From contig CAJNDS010002447.1 of assembly GCA_905221605.1 (NCBI GenBank), forward strand, positions 281,442 through 345,441: a stretch of 64,000 bases of DNA, written 5' to 3'. The position numbers were made by a program, and so were the translations under genes. Positions within the stretch are counted from its first letter, which is position 1. Each line of letters opens with the position of its first letter. The DNA is from Symbiodinium natans (lineage: Eukaryota > Sar > Dinophyceae > Suessiales > Symbiodiniaceae). Shown piece by piece: positions 44,901 through 54,789 of the stretch. The notes under the pieces were generated by a model, which worked only from the letters and a program-made list of their open reading frames with translations, did not search any database and had not been told where the DNA came from.

Positions 44901-45946
44901 ATCCGCTGGGTGATGCCGCCGGCCTCCGAGGCGGCCACGCTCCGCTTTCGCAGGGTGTCGAGCAGGGTGGTCTTCCCGTGGTCCACGTGGCCCATGACAG
45001 TAACCACAGGGGGCCGGGACTCTGCCTCTCCCTTGTGCTCTTCCGCGAGGAATCCTCTGTCTCCAGCCGTGGTGGTCTTCTCATCGTCGAAGAGGTACTC
45101 CAACTCATACTTGTCGCAGACCTCTGCAACGAGCTCCTTCTCAAGGAAGTCATTGATGGCTAGCGGCTTCCCCTTCTCCGCGAAGAAGTAGGTGATGATC
45201 TGCGCAACAGGCTTTCGGATCCTTGGCAACTTAATAGCAAGGTGTCACCTGAACTGCCCGAAACCTCAAAACAGTTCCGAAGCTTATCGAAGCTTACGAT
45301 GCTTCTTGTGCAGGAGCACTTCTCGGCGAGTTCACCCACGGTCATGCCCTCAGCTGGCATGATCAGGTCTTCTAGCTCGAGCTCGACCTCCTCTTGCTGC
45401 TTCTTCTTCTGCCTCTCAGGGGCACCGTGTTTACTCACTTGCGCGTATCCTGGTTTCAGGTGTGTATCTTACGTACATATGGAAAACCATGTATCGGATA
45501 TATCGCTTCGCGCAGAAGGCTCGCGCCTAGGCAATGTGAATGTATGTGTAGGATACTACACGTGAGGCTCATGCTCGCGCACTTGCCTGGCTGCACGAAG
45601 CAACATATAGATGCGTGGAGTAATCGAGGGATACATAAATAGATAGTTGGATAGATAGATAGACAGATATGAAAGTACACACACACACACACACATTGTG
45701 CAAGTAATGAAATCGCTTCAAGGGGGCCCCCGACCTCTTCGGCCTGGCATATCTACAGACCCGTGTCCGGGCCAGACGAGCTCGGTACTGCCCGAAAGCG
45801 CCCAGAGCAGTGCCAAGCACCACGGCTCCAACGGCCCCAAGGCGGGACGGGAACTCCAGGGGCTGAGCTCGGCCTGTGGACACGGCCGGGGTGGCCCTGA
45901 CCGCAAGCCGCGGCCGCGGCGCCGCGGCCCGCAGCTGGAGCGCCAT
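38953..45946 (-). CDS. infB: bacterial-type translation initiation factor IF-2, organellar
   Basis: IF-2 is the GTPase that brings initiator tRNA to the small ribosomal subunit. Twenty exons join into 674 codons plus TGA: 45754-45946, 45320-45449, 44885-45221, 44525-44710, 44153-44202, 43716-43779, 43300-43389, 43119-43211, 42635-42684, 42324-42390, 41808-41855, 41506-41537, 41157-41268, 40944-41050, 40761-40814, 40573-40630, 40274-40315, 39965-40098, 39271-39334, 38953-39066. Residues 1-64 are Ala/Arg-rich with one hydrophobic stretch, fitting an organelle presequence; mitochondrion or plastid is undecided. IF2_N lies near 98-155. GTPase motifs: GHVDHGKT (185-192), GGITQ (209-213), DTPGH (232-236), NKID (286-289). 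Domains II to IV follow, down to [18 protein letters not shown] and SPELVSKK. All lengths sum to a whole number of codons. The ATG and the join of the first two exons are the least certain parts. Confidence 0.92.
39629..39677. repeat. longest clean TTTAGGG run in the IF-2 gene
   Basis: Seven exact tandem heptamers followed by CTTAGGG variants, inside IF-2 intron 18 (39,335-39,964). The same intron carries CCCTAAA-sense copies near 39,417-39,430. Confidence 0.9.
41874..41979. mobile_element. small palindromic element inside an IF-2 intron
   Basis: Ends are CTCTAAACTCGAATTTAGGG and, on the right, AATTTAGAG; inside is an inverted pair around TTTAGGGTCCC and GGGGACCCTAA with GGGTGCCGTACAATAT between, shared with 3,192-3,273. 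It lies in IF-2 intron 10 (41,856-42,323), a few bases from the acceptor side. Confidence 0.6.
42731..42751. repeat. poly-G run in an IF-2 intron
   Basis: About 21 G on the plus strand, preceded by a pyrimidine tract and followed by TTTAGGG copies; on the sense strand of the gene it is a poly-C tract upstream of an acceptor region. Confidence 0.8.
43415..43566. mobile_element. 152-bp palindromic element inside an IF-2 intron
   Basis: Terminal inverted repeats CTTAGGGTAGTTACATG and CATGTAACTACTCTAAG match at 16 of 17 positions. An inner perfect inverted pair AGTATGGGCCCTT / AAGGGCCCATACT lies between. No coding capacity. It occupies almost half of IF-2 intron 6 (43,390-43,715). The TAGTT ends resemble those at 61,651-61,728. 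Confidence 0.75.
45678..45695. repeat. CA microsatellite in IF-2 intron 1
   Basis: Nine CA units, preceded by GATA-type repeats near 45,640-45,665. This intron lacks the telomere-like heptamers found in most others. Confidence 0.85.
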
Positions 45947-45959
45947 GGCGCTTGGCGGG

Positions 45960-46510
45960 CCCCAGCTCGGATGATCTAGGTTTGAACACACCTCCGGTGC
46001 ACAGTGTGGCATAACATGACCAAGCAATATCAAGCAGTGCTGCTTGCGGCTTATACAAGCTGGACGCGTCGCGTGCACAGAGGCCACGACTCTGACCACG
46101 GCATCCGCCTCGGTGAAGCAATGTGAGGCAGATGGGCACGGCGTTGCAAAGCAACTGCGCCACTTGCTGAGGCGCAGACGCCACCTGTGGCTATCCTGAG
46201 CGAGGCGTCAGTTCCCAAGCCCCATGCACTGACCCCATAAACCCGAAAAAAAACCCTAAACCCTGAAGCGCTGAACCCTAAAAACCCTTGAACAATCCTT
46301 TTTTGACCCCCTGATGCCCATGAGCTCTCCAAGCTTCCCCCAAGCCTTAAACCCTAAACCCTGAACCCCCCCAAAAAAACACCAAGGATCCACTCAACCA
46401 CAAACCCAAAATTCAATATCTCTGAACCCAAACATCCCCAAGCCCCCAAACCCTAAACTTTAACCCCAAACCCTAAACTAAATGCTAAACCCCAAACCTC
46501 AAGCCCTAAA
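45960..46510. other. junction between IF-2 and the upstream WD40 gene
   Basis: 45,970-46,200 is open on the minus strand in all three frames and could hold the 5' leader of IF-2 or the last exon of the WD40 gene (a CACAG|GTGGC acceptor lies near 46,165). 46,230-46,500 is CCCTAAA-rich. No promoter or polyadenylation motif was identified. Confidence 0.4.
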
Positions 46511-46515
46511 GCCTG

Positions 46516-49500
46516 AGCTCCGAACCGGGTTCCGTCCGGCGACCAGGCGAGAGCCTTGATACCGGCTGCGTTGCCCATCCTCGGCACTCTGTTGAAGCGA
46601 TTTGAGGGAGGGCTTTAGGAGTGGGTTTTAGGGGCTTCAAGGGGTACAGCGGTTTTAGGGGATTGGGGGTTTATTGACTTTAGGGGTTTCAGGGGTTCAG
46701 GGGCTCTAGGGGTTTAGGGTTGCCTTACGAGCCTTGGCATTCTTACAGGAGAGCCCCCATTAGGTTCCTTGTCTGCATCATACGGCTGGCTGTTAAACAC
46801 CTTTGAAACAATGTTCCTCAATAAGATCCTCTTTCCAATAGGGCAGACACAACCTTTCCCCAAAACCCTACCCTAAACCAGGGTTCAGGGCTTAGGAGTT
46901 CCTTCAGGCGACGCCTTCCAGCGTTTAAGTGGAAGCCCTGTCGACCTCACATCACTCCCGTCCGTCTTCATGCGAATCTCTCAACTCGTACTAACTAAAG
47001 GCCCAATCCCCTCACCCTGAACACCTACACCCGAAGCCTACCCAAGCAGAACGCGAACCTGGGGTAGCTTTGTGGTGTAGTTCTGATAAGGAATGCACTA
47101 AGGGGAGAAAAAGATGTTAATTGTTGTGGCTCCTGCGCGGGGCTCTTGAACCATGTAAACCCGAAGCCCTGAACCCCACACCTATACCTCAAGCCTATAC
47201 TAAACCCTAAACCTGAGTTTCGGCCCGAGGATGCTTCAGGCTCGCACTTCAGTGTTGACGGCTCCGGCCAGCTCCGGCCATCGTTGTGGGCGCACTGCCA
47301 TACGCGCACGGTGGCATCTTTACCTGCGTTAGGGTTTGAGGTCGAGGGTCTAGGGGTTTAGGGATTTAGGGTCTAGAGATTTAGGGGTTTCGCGTCTAGA
47401 GGTTTAGGGGTTTAGGGTCTAGAGGTTCATAGAGGTTTCGGGTCTAGAGGTTTAGGGGTTCATTTGTTTCGGGTCTGGTTCCCAAACTGCATCAGCATTG
47501 ACTCTGCGAGCCTGTGCCCCAAAGCCCTCAACTGACTCAGCCGCCGGCCACCGCTTGCAAAGTGGCTGCCATCGCTCGTCCACGCCAGGGCCCTCATGGT
47601 TTAAGTGGTTTCAGAGCCATATATGGGTTTATACGGCTTCTAGGCTTTACAGGGTGTAATATAGGGTTTGTATGGTTTATGGAGCCTATAGGGTTTTGCG
47701 GGGTTTGGGGTCTGACAGTGCGATCTGCAAGGAAGCTCCAAGGGCCACGCCGTATGCCCCCTGAGTGTTCGGACAGGGCAGCGACGACCTGCAATCCATC
47801 ACTTGAGAGCGCTGTCTTGGGTTGAGGGCTTTTTGGTTTAATTAAGGCTTTTTGGGGTAGAAGTGTCTGGTGGGTTTTTTCCTACTTTCTAGCCGCGTGC
47901 GTAACCACCTATCCTGCGTCCTGCGTGCATGAATTGCTGGCAGTTGGGCGGCGCTGTTGCAGGAAGTTCGTTCTTGAAAGATGGGGTCCCCCTAAACCCT
48001 AAACCCTATACCCTAAACCCTAAACCCTATAAACCCTATAAACCCTATAAACCCTATAAACCCTATAAACCCTATAAACCCTAAACCCTAAACCCTAAAC
48101 ACCCTATAAACCCTATAAACCCTATAAACCCCTATAAACCCTATAAACCCCAAACCCTAAACCCTAAACCCCAACCCCTCACTCCCCCCCCCTCCCTTCC
48201 CCCCCCCAAATCCGGACCCAGACCAGCCTCAAACTTGCGTCGGTCTCCTCCCGGTCCCTTCTCCTTGGTGGCTCTATTGGCTAAGGGGTCTAGACGTCCA
48301 GGCGGTCTCAAACCTCAAAACCTCAGACTCCAAAGTCCGGAAAACAAAAAGAGTACCTAACCTACAAACCGGAAACCTTTTCCAATGAAATGGTCCAGCC
48401 ACCGGCTGCCAGCTGATCCGACAAAACCTAAGCACTAGCCCCTGGACCCCTAAACACTGGACAAACACTAAACCCCAAAGCCTGAGCCATAAGCCCGAAA
48501 CCCCATAACACCTATTCCCTAAGCCCTACACCCTAAACCCTGAACCCTAAACCCCAGCCCAGCCACTGGCTGCCAGATGTAGATGGTGGAGTCCTCCGAG
48601 CCCGTGGCAATCGTCGCCTCCCCGGGCCCCTCGCCCCTCGCAAAACCCCCGGGGCAGAGGATCTTCACAGAGTTTGGGGTTTCAGGGTTTTGGGGGAACT
48701 ACGTAGTCGGTTTTGTTGGGGTTTCGGGTTTAGGGTTTGTTTAAGTTTAGGGTTTCAGGGTTGAGGGTTGAGGGTCCAGCGTCTAGGGCCTAGAGTTGCG
48801 GGATCACCCAAAGGGGTTTGGGGTTTGGGGTTTGCGCGTGGCCTTGTCAGCATTCGGGCACCAGGCCACGGCTCGAACCTGGAAGGGACTCTCAACCCTC
48901 AAACCCCAACCCCGACAAACCCTAAAGCCTCTTCAGCCCTCCCTATAAACCCTATAAGCCCTACAAGCCCTATAAACCCTCTTACGGTGTTGGGCACGGT
49001 CGATTAAACTCGATTGGGCTAACCAACAGATGGTACGTATCTTGTGCTACTGTGTATTTATCTGCATCCTCTAACGCTATAGGGCGCCGTATCATTCATG
49101 CAGAACCGCTAACCTGGTAGATTACACTGCATATTCTTCTACCTGGTTTACTGCGGCGGTCCAGGGCTGGGGGGTCCCAAGGCACAACCCGGACCAGCTC
49201 TGAGCTGCGCACCGAATCCGAGTGCTTGTACAGCTCCGAGAACTGCTCCCAGCACTTGGGATCTGATCTTGAAGCCTCTCGTCTAAGGGACTCAAGGAGG
49301 GACCCTTCATTCTGGGACCCCACAGGTCAGGAGTTGTGGTTGAGGGGCGTTCAAGCAATGCAGCTTCAAGAGGAGATGGGATTTAAACCCCTCAAAACCC
49401 AAATTAAGTCCGAAAGGACGTGCGATGCCTTCCAGATGCGGGCAGTCTTGTCGTCACCGCCCGTCAGGACCTGAAAGGGCACTTTAGAGCTCTGGGGCGT

Positions 49501-52500
49501 CAGGGAACCCAAAACCCTATAAATTCGAAACGCCTCGAAGCTCTGGGGGCCCGACTTTGCGTCCGCAGGGAGACCAGGCGACCGCCCGCACAACGCCCGA
49601 GTGACCCTTGAGCAAAGTCGGCGCCTGGACATGGTGGCGGCTTCTGTTTAGGGTTCAGGGTTTAGCGTTCAGGGGGTCTCCACTAGATGTACCCAAATAT
49701 CTACTATTTGCTTGAGAGCCACCCAAAAAAAATGCTCCTTACTTTTTTGCGGTTCTTTAGCAAATGGAAGATATGAGGAGCCGTATGATAACAGGAACAC
49801 CAGGAAAGGCACAAGCTTGCCCCAGGTTGAGCTTGCTTATCTTGAAAGTTCCTGCGCGATACTGGTGCCCATGCTTAGCTTAAATTGACATCACACCCTG
49901 CTCTTCAACTCCCTTGTCCACGGAGGCCGAGAAATGCCTACAGGGTTTAGGGTGAAGGTTTTTTTTAAGAGGTCAAGCCGAAGCCCAAAGCCCTAGAGCC
50001 CCGACACTTGCCTCCCACTGCCGGTACTCGGTGCCAGAAAGCAGGTACACCTGCCAGGAGGAGGGTTTTGGGTTTAGGGTTGCAGGGATGCAGGGTTCAG
50101 GCTTCGAGGCTTCTAGGGGGGGGGGGGGGGGGGATGTGAGGGGCACAGGTCGTCTGACCCGAAATTGCCTGAAATCCACAGACCCAGTCCCCTAGCTCAA
50201 ACATCGCCCGGGGGCACCCGAGCTTCGTTGTCCAGGCCGGCGGCCTCAGGATTCTGGTGGGGGCGGCTCATGGCTTCCAGGCATCAAGCCCTCTAGGCTG
50301 TAGAGGGCTCTAGATAGGGAGCCCCAGCAAGAGCCCTAGATAATATGAAGCTATAGATTTCTGCTTGGTAGCCTCGTACACCTTGCTTTGTTTAGGGTGC
50401 CACTTTTTGGGGAGCAACCAGTGTGAAGTGCACGCCTAAAGGAAAAGAACCAAACAAAAACACCGTGTGCCCACCTCCGCCGCCCGGGACTGGCAGGATA
50501 TGATCAAAGGACATGGTCGACACCAGGTTTTTCATACTACTTTCTGTCATAAGCTCCCCAGATACCTGGGAACCTCGTGACCGATAGAGTTGGCTTGGGG
50601 CTTGGGGCTGTTTCGAGTCATGACCTTGAAGCGGGTTTGCATCCTGGAAAGGCCCAGACATGCGTTTAAGCAATAACTTAAGAACACAAAAATCAACCCA
50701 ATTACTTGGATGGGCCCACCAACCCTAAACCCGAACCCACCCTAAGTTGGAGCCCAGGATGTTCAATGCCACATGGACCCCACTGGGCCGCCCTGCGACC
50801 ACGCGCGAGCAGTCCGGAGACCAAGCCACAGCTCGGAAGCCGTCCTTGCACCTCAATATTGGTTTGGGGTTTAGGGTTTGGGATTCGGGGTTTAGGTTTG
50901 GGGTTTGGGGTTTAGGGTTCGGGCCTTGGGCCTTGGGCCTTGGGCCTTGGGCCTTGGGCCTTGGGCCTTGGGGTTTGGGGTTTGGGGTTTGGGGTTTAAG
51001 GTTTCGGGATTGTCGGGTTAGCAGGGTTCGTAGAGCTTGTTGGGCTTGCAGGGTTTGTAGAGGTTTGGAGGGTTTATCGGGGGGTTTAGGGTTCTTCAGG
51101 TTCAGGGGTAGGGCATCTCAAAGGGCTTCGAAGCTGCCAAGGCATTGCTTCGGTGGTTTTAGGGTTCGGGTTGAGGGCGTGAACCTTATTGAACTCTTTG
51201 TGTTTTTAAGCTTCAGGTTTCAGGGCTTTAGGGCTTTAGCGCCTCAGGGCTTTGCAGGGTTTAGGGTTTCTAGGGTGGATGGTTTGGGGTCAAGGTCTAC
51301 AGTAGGCCGTGAACCAGCCCTCAAAGGTTGCGACAAACCTGCCGGGGGTCCGAATCTGCAACCCCCGAAGGGCTCGGGAAGGCACCCAGCGCGCAGAGTC
51401 TTCACGGCCTGCGCTGTGGGCTTGCTTGGCTTACGGAATGAGGTTCTTGAATGTTAGGGTTTGGGGTGAAGCGTGAAGGGCCCTAGGTTTCTAGGGCTTG
51501 GTTCTCACTTAGGGCTTTGGGTCCTTGATCTGGCGGAAGCCTTTGGCATTCTTGTTCTGGCGCCAGAAGCTCAAGTGAGCCTTGCACCCGAAACAGCATG
51601 CGCAAGCCTTCCAGATATAGCCGGAAGATTGCCAAATGCAAGCCTGAGCGCCAAAGTTCCAGACTCGTTGCTGCAGGTTTGCACACTTGAAGGCACGGAA
51701 GCATGAGCTTTGTAAGGTGCAGGGCTTAGGAGTTTAGGGTCCACTGCAGTAGGAGTAGGGGCGGCACTACCCACAGCAATACGCCTTTATTCAGGAAACA
51801 TTCCCTTAACCTTTAGTGCTTGGGAGCCTCACACAATGCGGAATGGAATATTCCTTGGAGGGTTACCGAAAAACTAACTCCGGGGAGTCTGTTTTTAGCA
51901 CAAGGAGCCCCAAGGGCATGGATATGAGGCTCTGGCAGTGTGCTGCGAGCTGCCTAGCGATCAGTGTCGCCATCAAGCCATGGGCTTGTGTGGCTTACAG
52001 GGCTTACGGGGTTTAGGGTCGGTTTAGGGTTTAGGCTTGAGGTGGTACAGGGCTTAGTTTCCTTTAGGTGTTACGTTCATATAAGGGTTGAGGTTTAAGA
52101 CATTTTCAGGGGCCTGAAATTCTCAACTCGACAGTCTCCACATTGACCTGAGCCTTGCTGCTATGCGCCGATGTGCCCTGCAACCCCAAACGCGCCCAAA
52201 GCCCCAGTGGCCTAACACACCCAAAACCCTTTCAACCACGCAAGGCCTACAGTACAGACCCGATCATAAACCCTGTAGACCCCATAGGCCCTGTGAGCCC
52301 TATAAGCCCTACAAGTCCTACACAAACCTCTCAAAAAGTGCTGGGACCGCTTCAAGCTTGCCCCCGCCTGTGATGATGCGTTGACCATCCGGTGCCCAGG
52401 CAACTCCATTCACCCAACTCCTGGGCACAACCCTGGCTTTTATAGGGTTCAGGCCAAGAGTCTTATACGCTTCGGGAATGTTATGGTTTGGGGTGTTGGG

Positions 52501-52587
52501 TTGTAAGTACACCCGAAGCAAGGACTTGGGCGGGCGCGAGTGTCCCGGCAGCGTCAGGGGTTCGGCCTGCCAGCTCACACTTCGCTC
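46516..52587 (-). CDS. WD40 repeat protein, first WD40 gene
   Basis: Fourteen exons are assigned: 52538-52587, 52368-52420, 51363-51408, 50797-50851, an exon from 50244, 49556-49624, an exon from 49470, 49114-49311, 48838-48878, 48564-48636, 47751-47788, 47549-47592, 47248-47323, and one from 46579. Eleven of the introns fit in phase. WD40 cores include LPGHSSWVNGVAWAPDGQRI, GFRAVAWSPDCSRVVAAGLD, LLKGHSGVVRAVAWSPCGRK followed by VLTGGDDKTARIWKA, ATIATGSEDSTIYIWQP, ALAWTSDGSHFASGGKDATV and GIKALAWSPDGTRF. At least six propeller blades are visible. WD40 proteins are scaffolds; the specific role is unknown. Exons between 49,625 and 50,243 and the 3' end (below 46,516) are unresolved; 5' exons probably lie at 52,810-52,950 (SPEKQPPDAGPVDEDK) and 54,200-54,280. 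Confidence 0.8.
47995..48170. repeat. CCCTATAAA nonamer array
   Basis: Many copies of a 9-base variant of the heptamer (CCCTATAAA) mixed with CCCTAAA, in a WD40 intron (47,789-48,563). A local amplification of an altered unit. Confidence 0.85.
50921..50997. repeat. GGGCCTT then GGGGTTT heptamer arrays
   Basis: Seven tandem GGGCCTT units followed in register by GGGGTTT units, in a WD40 intron (50,852-51,362). The 7-base period of the telomere-like repeat is kept while the unit has changed. Confidence 0.85.
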
Positions 52588-54310
52588 CTTCCCCAGAAAA
52601 CCTAGGGTTTAGGGTTTCTGGGGTTTAGAGTTGGTTTAGGCTAAGGATTAGCTCATCTGCGAGGATTTACAGGGTCTACGGCTTCGGCTGAGTCGGCTGA
52701 GGGTTGCTTCCCAAATTCATGCTGCGAATCGCCTTGCATGTCACTGCTCTACGATACCTACAAGCTCGGCCTAAACCCTAAACCCTAAACCCTACGTATC
52801 CCTGAGACTCTAGACCCGAGCAGATCATGACCGGCGCGCTGACAGGCACGCTGACAGGTACCTTGTCCTCGTCTACCGGCCCCGCATCCGGCGGCTGTTT
52901 CTCGGGGCTCCTTGGCGGCCTCGAATCAGAGATGGAGCGGGACCCTCAACCCCTCCCTAACACCTTAATGCCCTAATGCATGCCCTAAACTAAACCCTAA
53001 ACCCTACCGGCTTGTCAAGATGTCGCTGAGGGATCGGCAGAAGTTGAGTGCCCAAAGGGCCTAGAGCCGCATGCAAGGGGACGGCAGGACTAGAGCTTAG
53101 GGTCATCGAGCCAACTACCTGAACCCTGTAATTTAGGGTTTAGGCTGAGGGTTTTAGGGTTTGAGGGCTTGGGTCCTTGGGGTGCCAGACGTTCCTTCGG
53201 CATGATGCCTAACGTCCTCACTGCGTAAGCCTCCCGCAGTCCGATCTTCCGGCCTGGGTGCAACGTGCATTGGGTTCGCGGTTTAGGGTTTAGGGTTCTA
53301 AGCCCCAACCCTAAACCCGAATAAAATACCTCAAACCACATGTGTTTAAGAGGGTGCATTCAAGGTGCTTAGGGTTTGAGACTTCGAGATGCAGGGATCG
53401 CTCAAGGGCTCGTTCTGATGGCTCCAGCGGCTGGGTGTTTCGTAGGGTTTTGTTGCTCTACCAACCAAATCAGCCAAATCAACGGACGAGGATCATGAAT
53501 GAAGATCATGAGAATAACCACCCAAGCAACCTGCCAAGTGTAGGATTCCTTCATTGGTGTGGCTTTGAGGTCTTGAGGAAACGAACGAACGAGGATAGGG
53601 TTTAGGGGACTTTTAGATCCTGGTTCTGTCGCTCGCTGCGCCTGCCCTTGGTTCAGCGCCTAGACCATAAGCCTAAACCCAACTTAAACCCCTAGAAAAC
53701 ACCAGGGCAGGGACGAAAAGGATCTGCTGGTCCCAGACCTGACAATGGCCGACTTCCTAGCAAAGCCATGCGCCTCTTCAACCCTTTCAGCCCTATAGGC
53801 CGGATAAGCCTCCGTAGTTGTCATAGAGAGCTTCTGAGTCTGAACAGGTTGCATTGCTGTTTGGCCAGGCAGACAACTCAGACCTCCATGTTTTGAAAGC
53901 AGAGGGGTTGAGGAGGTACGCTGACTAGGGCTTGGGCTGTGTAGGAAAAAACCCAGCAGAGAAGCTGCAGTAGCCAGCAAGATCCACCTGAAACACTGAC
54001 GTCTCCGTGTTTTATCAAATATCGGCCCGAGCCCTGATGGGTTTCGATCTTCAGGTTGAAGGGCTTGGGGGGGATGTGGGTTGGGGATACCTCCCTGAAC
54101 CCTGAACCCCAAGCACAAAACCCTAAACCCTAAACACTCAGCCCTAAACCCTAAAGCCCTAAACCCTAAACCCTCAGCCCCCCCGGCCTCTGTCTGCTCG
54201 AAGGGGTCGCAGGCGAGGGGCTCCGGCATCGTTAGCCGCTCTGGGGAAGGCGACCTCGGCAGCATTGCAGCTATTGGCATTGAGTGAGAAATTCGAGTGG
54301 CTCTTAGTCG
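52588..54310 (-). CDS. probable 5' exons of the first WD40 gene
   Basis: Minus readings near 52,810-52,950 (RSISDSRPPRSPEKQPPDAG, then VPVSVPVSAPVMICS) and 54,190-54,280 (LPRSPSPERLTMPEPLAC, then DPFEQTEAGG) are Ser/Pro-rich and look coding. 53,690-53,990 is open with a hydrophobic stretch (WILLATAASLLGFFL). An ATG lies at 54,278-54,280, but other frames there are also open. Joins are not settled, so this is tentative. Confidence 0.4.
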
Positions 54311-54789
54311 GGAATGATGGATGTAGGTACCTTGTATGCCCCAATACCCTGTAACGGGCTAGAGGTTTATATATAGGGTACCTAATTCGGGCTGTAGGTT
54401 GAGGGCATAGAACAGACTTTGATGCCTTCAGGGTCCAGGGTTGATAGGGTTATAGGGGGGGTTGAGGATTGAGGGTTTGGGGTTCCAGGGTTTGGTTCTT
54501 TTTTTTAGGTTTGTGGGGGGAGGGAGCCTCTGAGGTGGCAATCCCTCCCCCAATGATTGGGAAAGAGTTGGCCTTTTGGGTTTTGGAGCTTGGGGTTTGC
54601 AGGGCTTTGTTTAGGTTTAGAGGTTAGGGCAACCTTGACCACCCCCTATGGACCGATACTCGACTCTATCCTCGACACTCGAGCCCCTTAAGCCCCCAAA
54701 CCCGGCTAACCGGGACACTCAACCTCAACCCTAAACCGCTCCACCTCTCAACCCCGACCCGAAGCCCTAAAACCGAGGTACCGCAAAAC

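Noticed and set aside
47990-48180. A chromosome end (true telomere)
   Set aside because: The repeats are variant, change sense nearby, and lie inside an intron with coding exons on both sides.
47995-50997. CRISPR-like array
   Set aside because: Units are 7-9 bases with no unique spacers, and the setting is eukaryotic introns.
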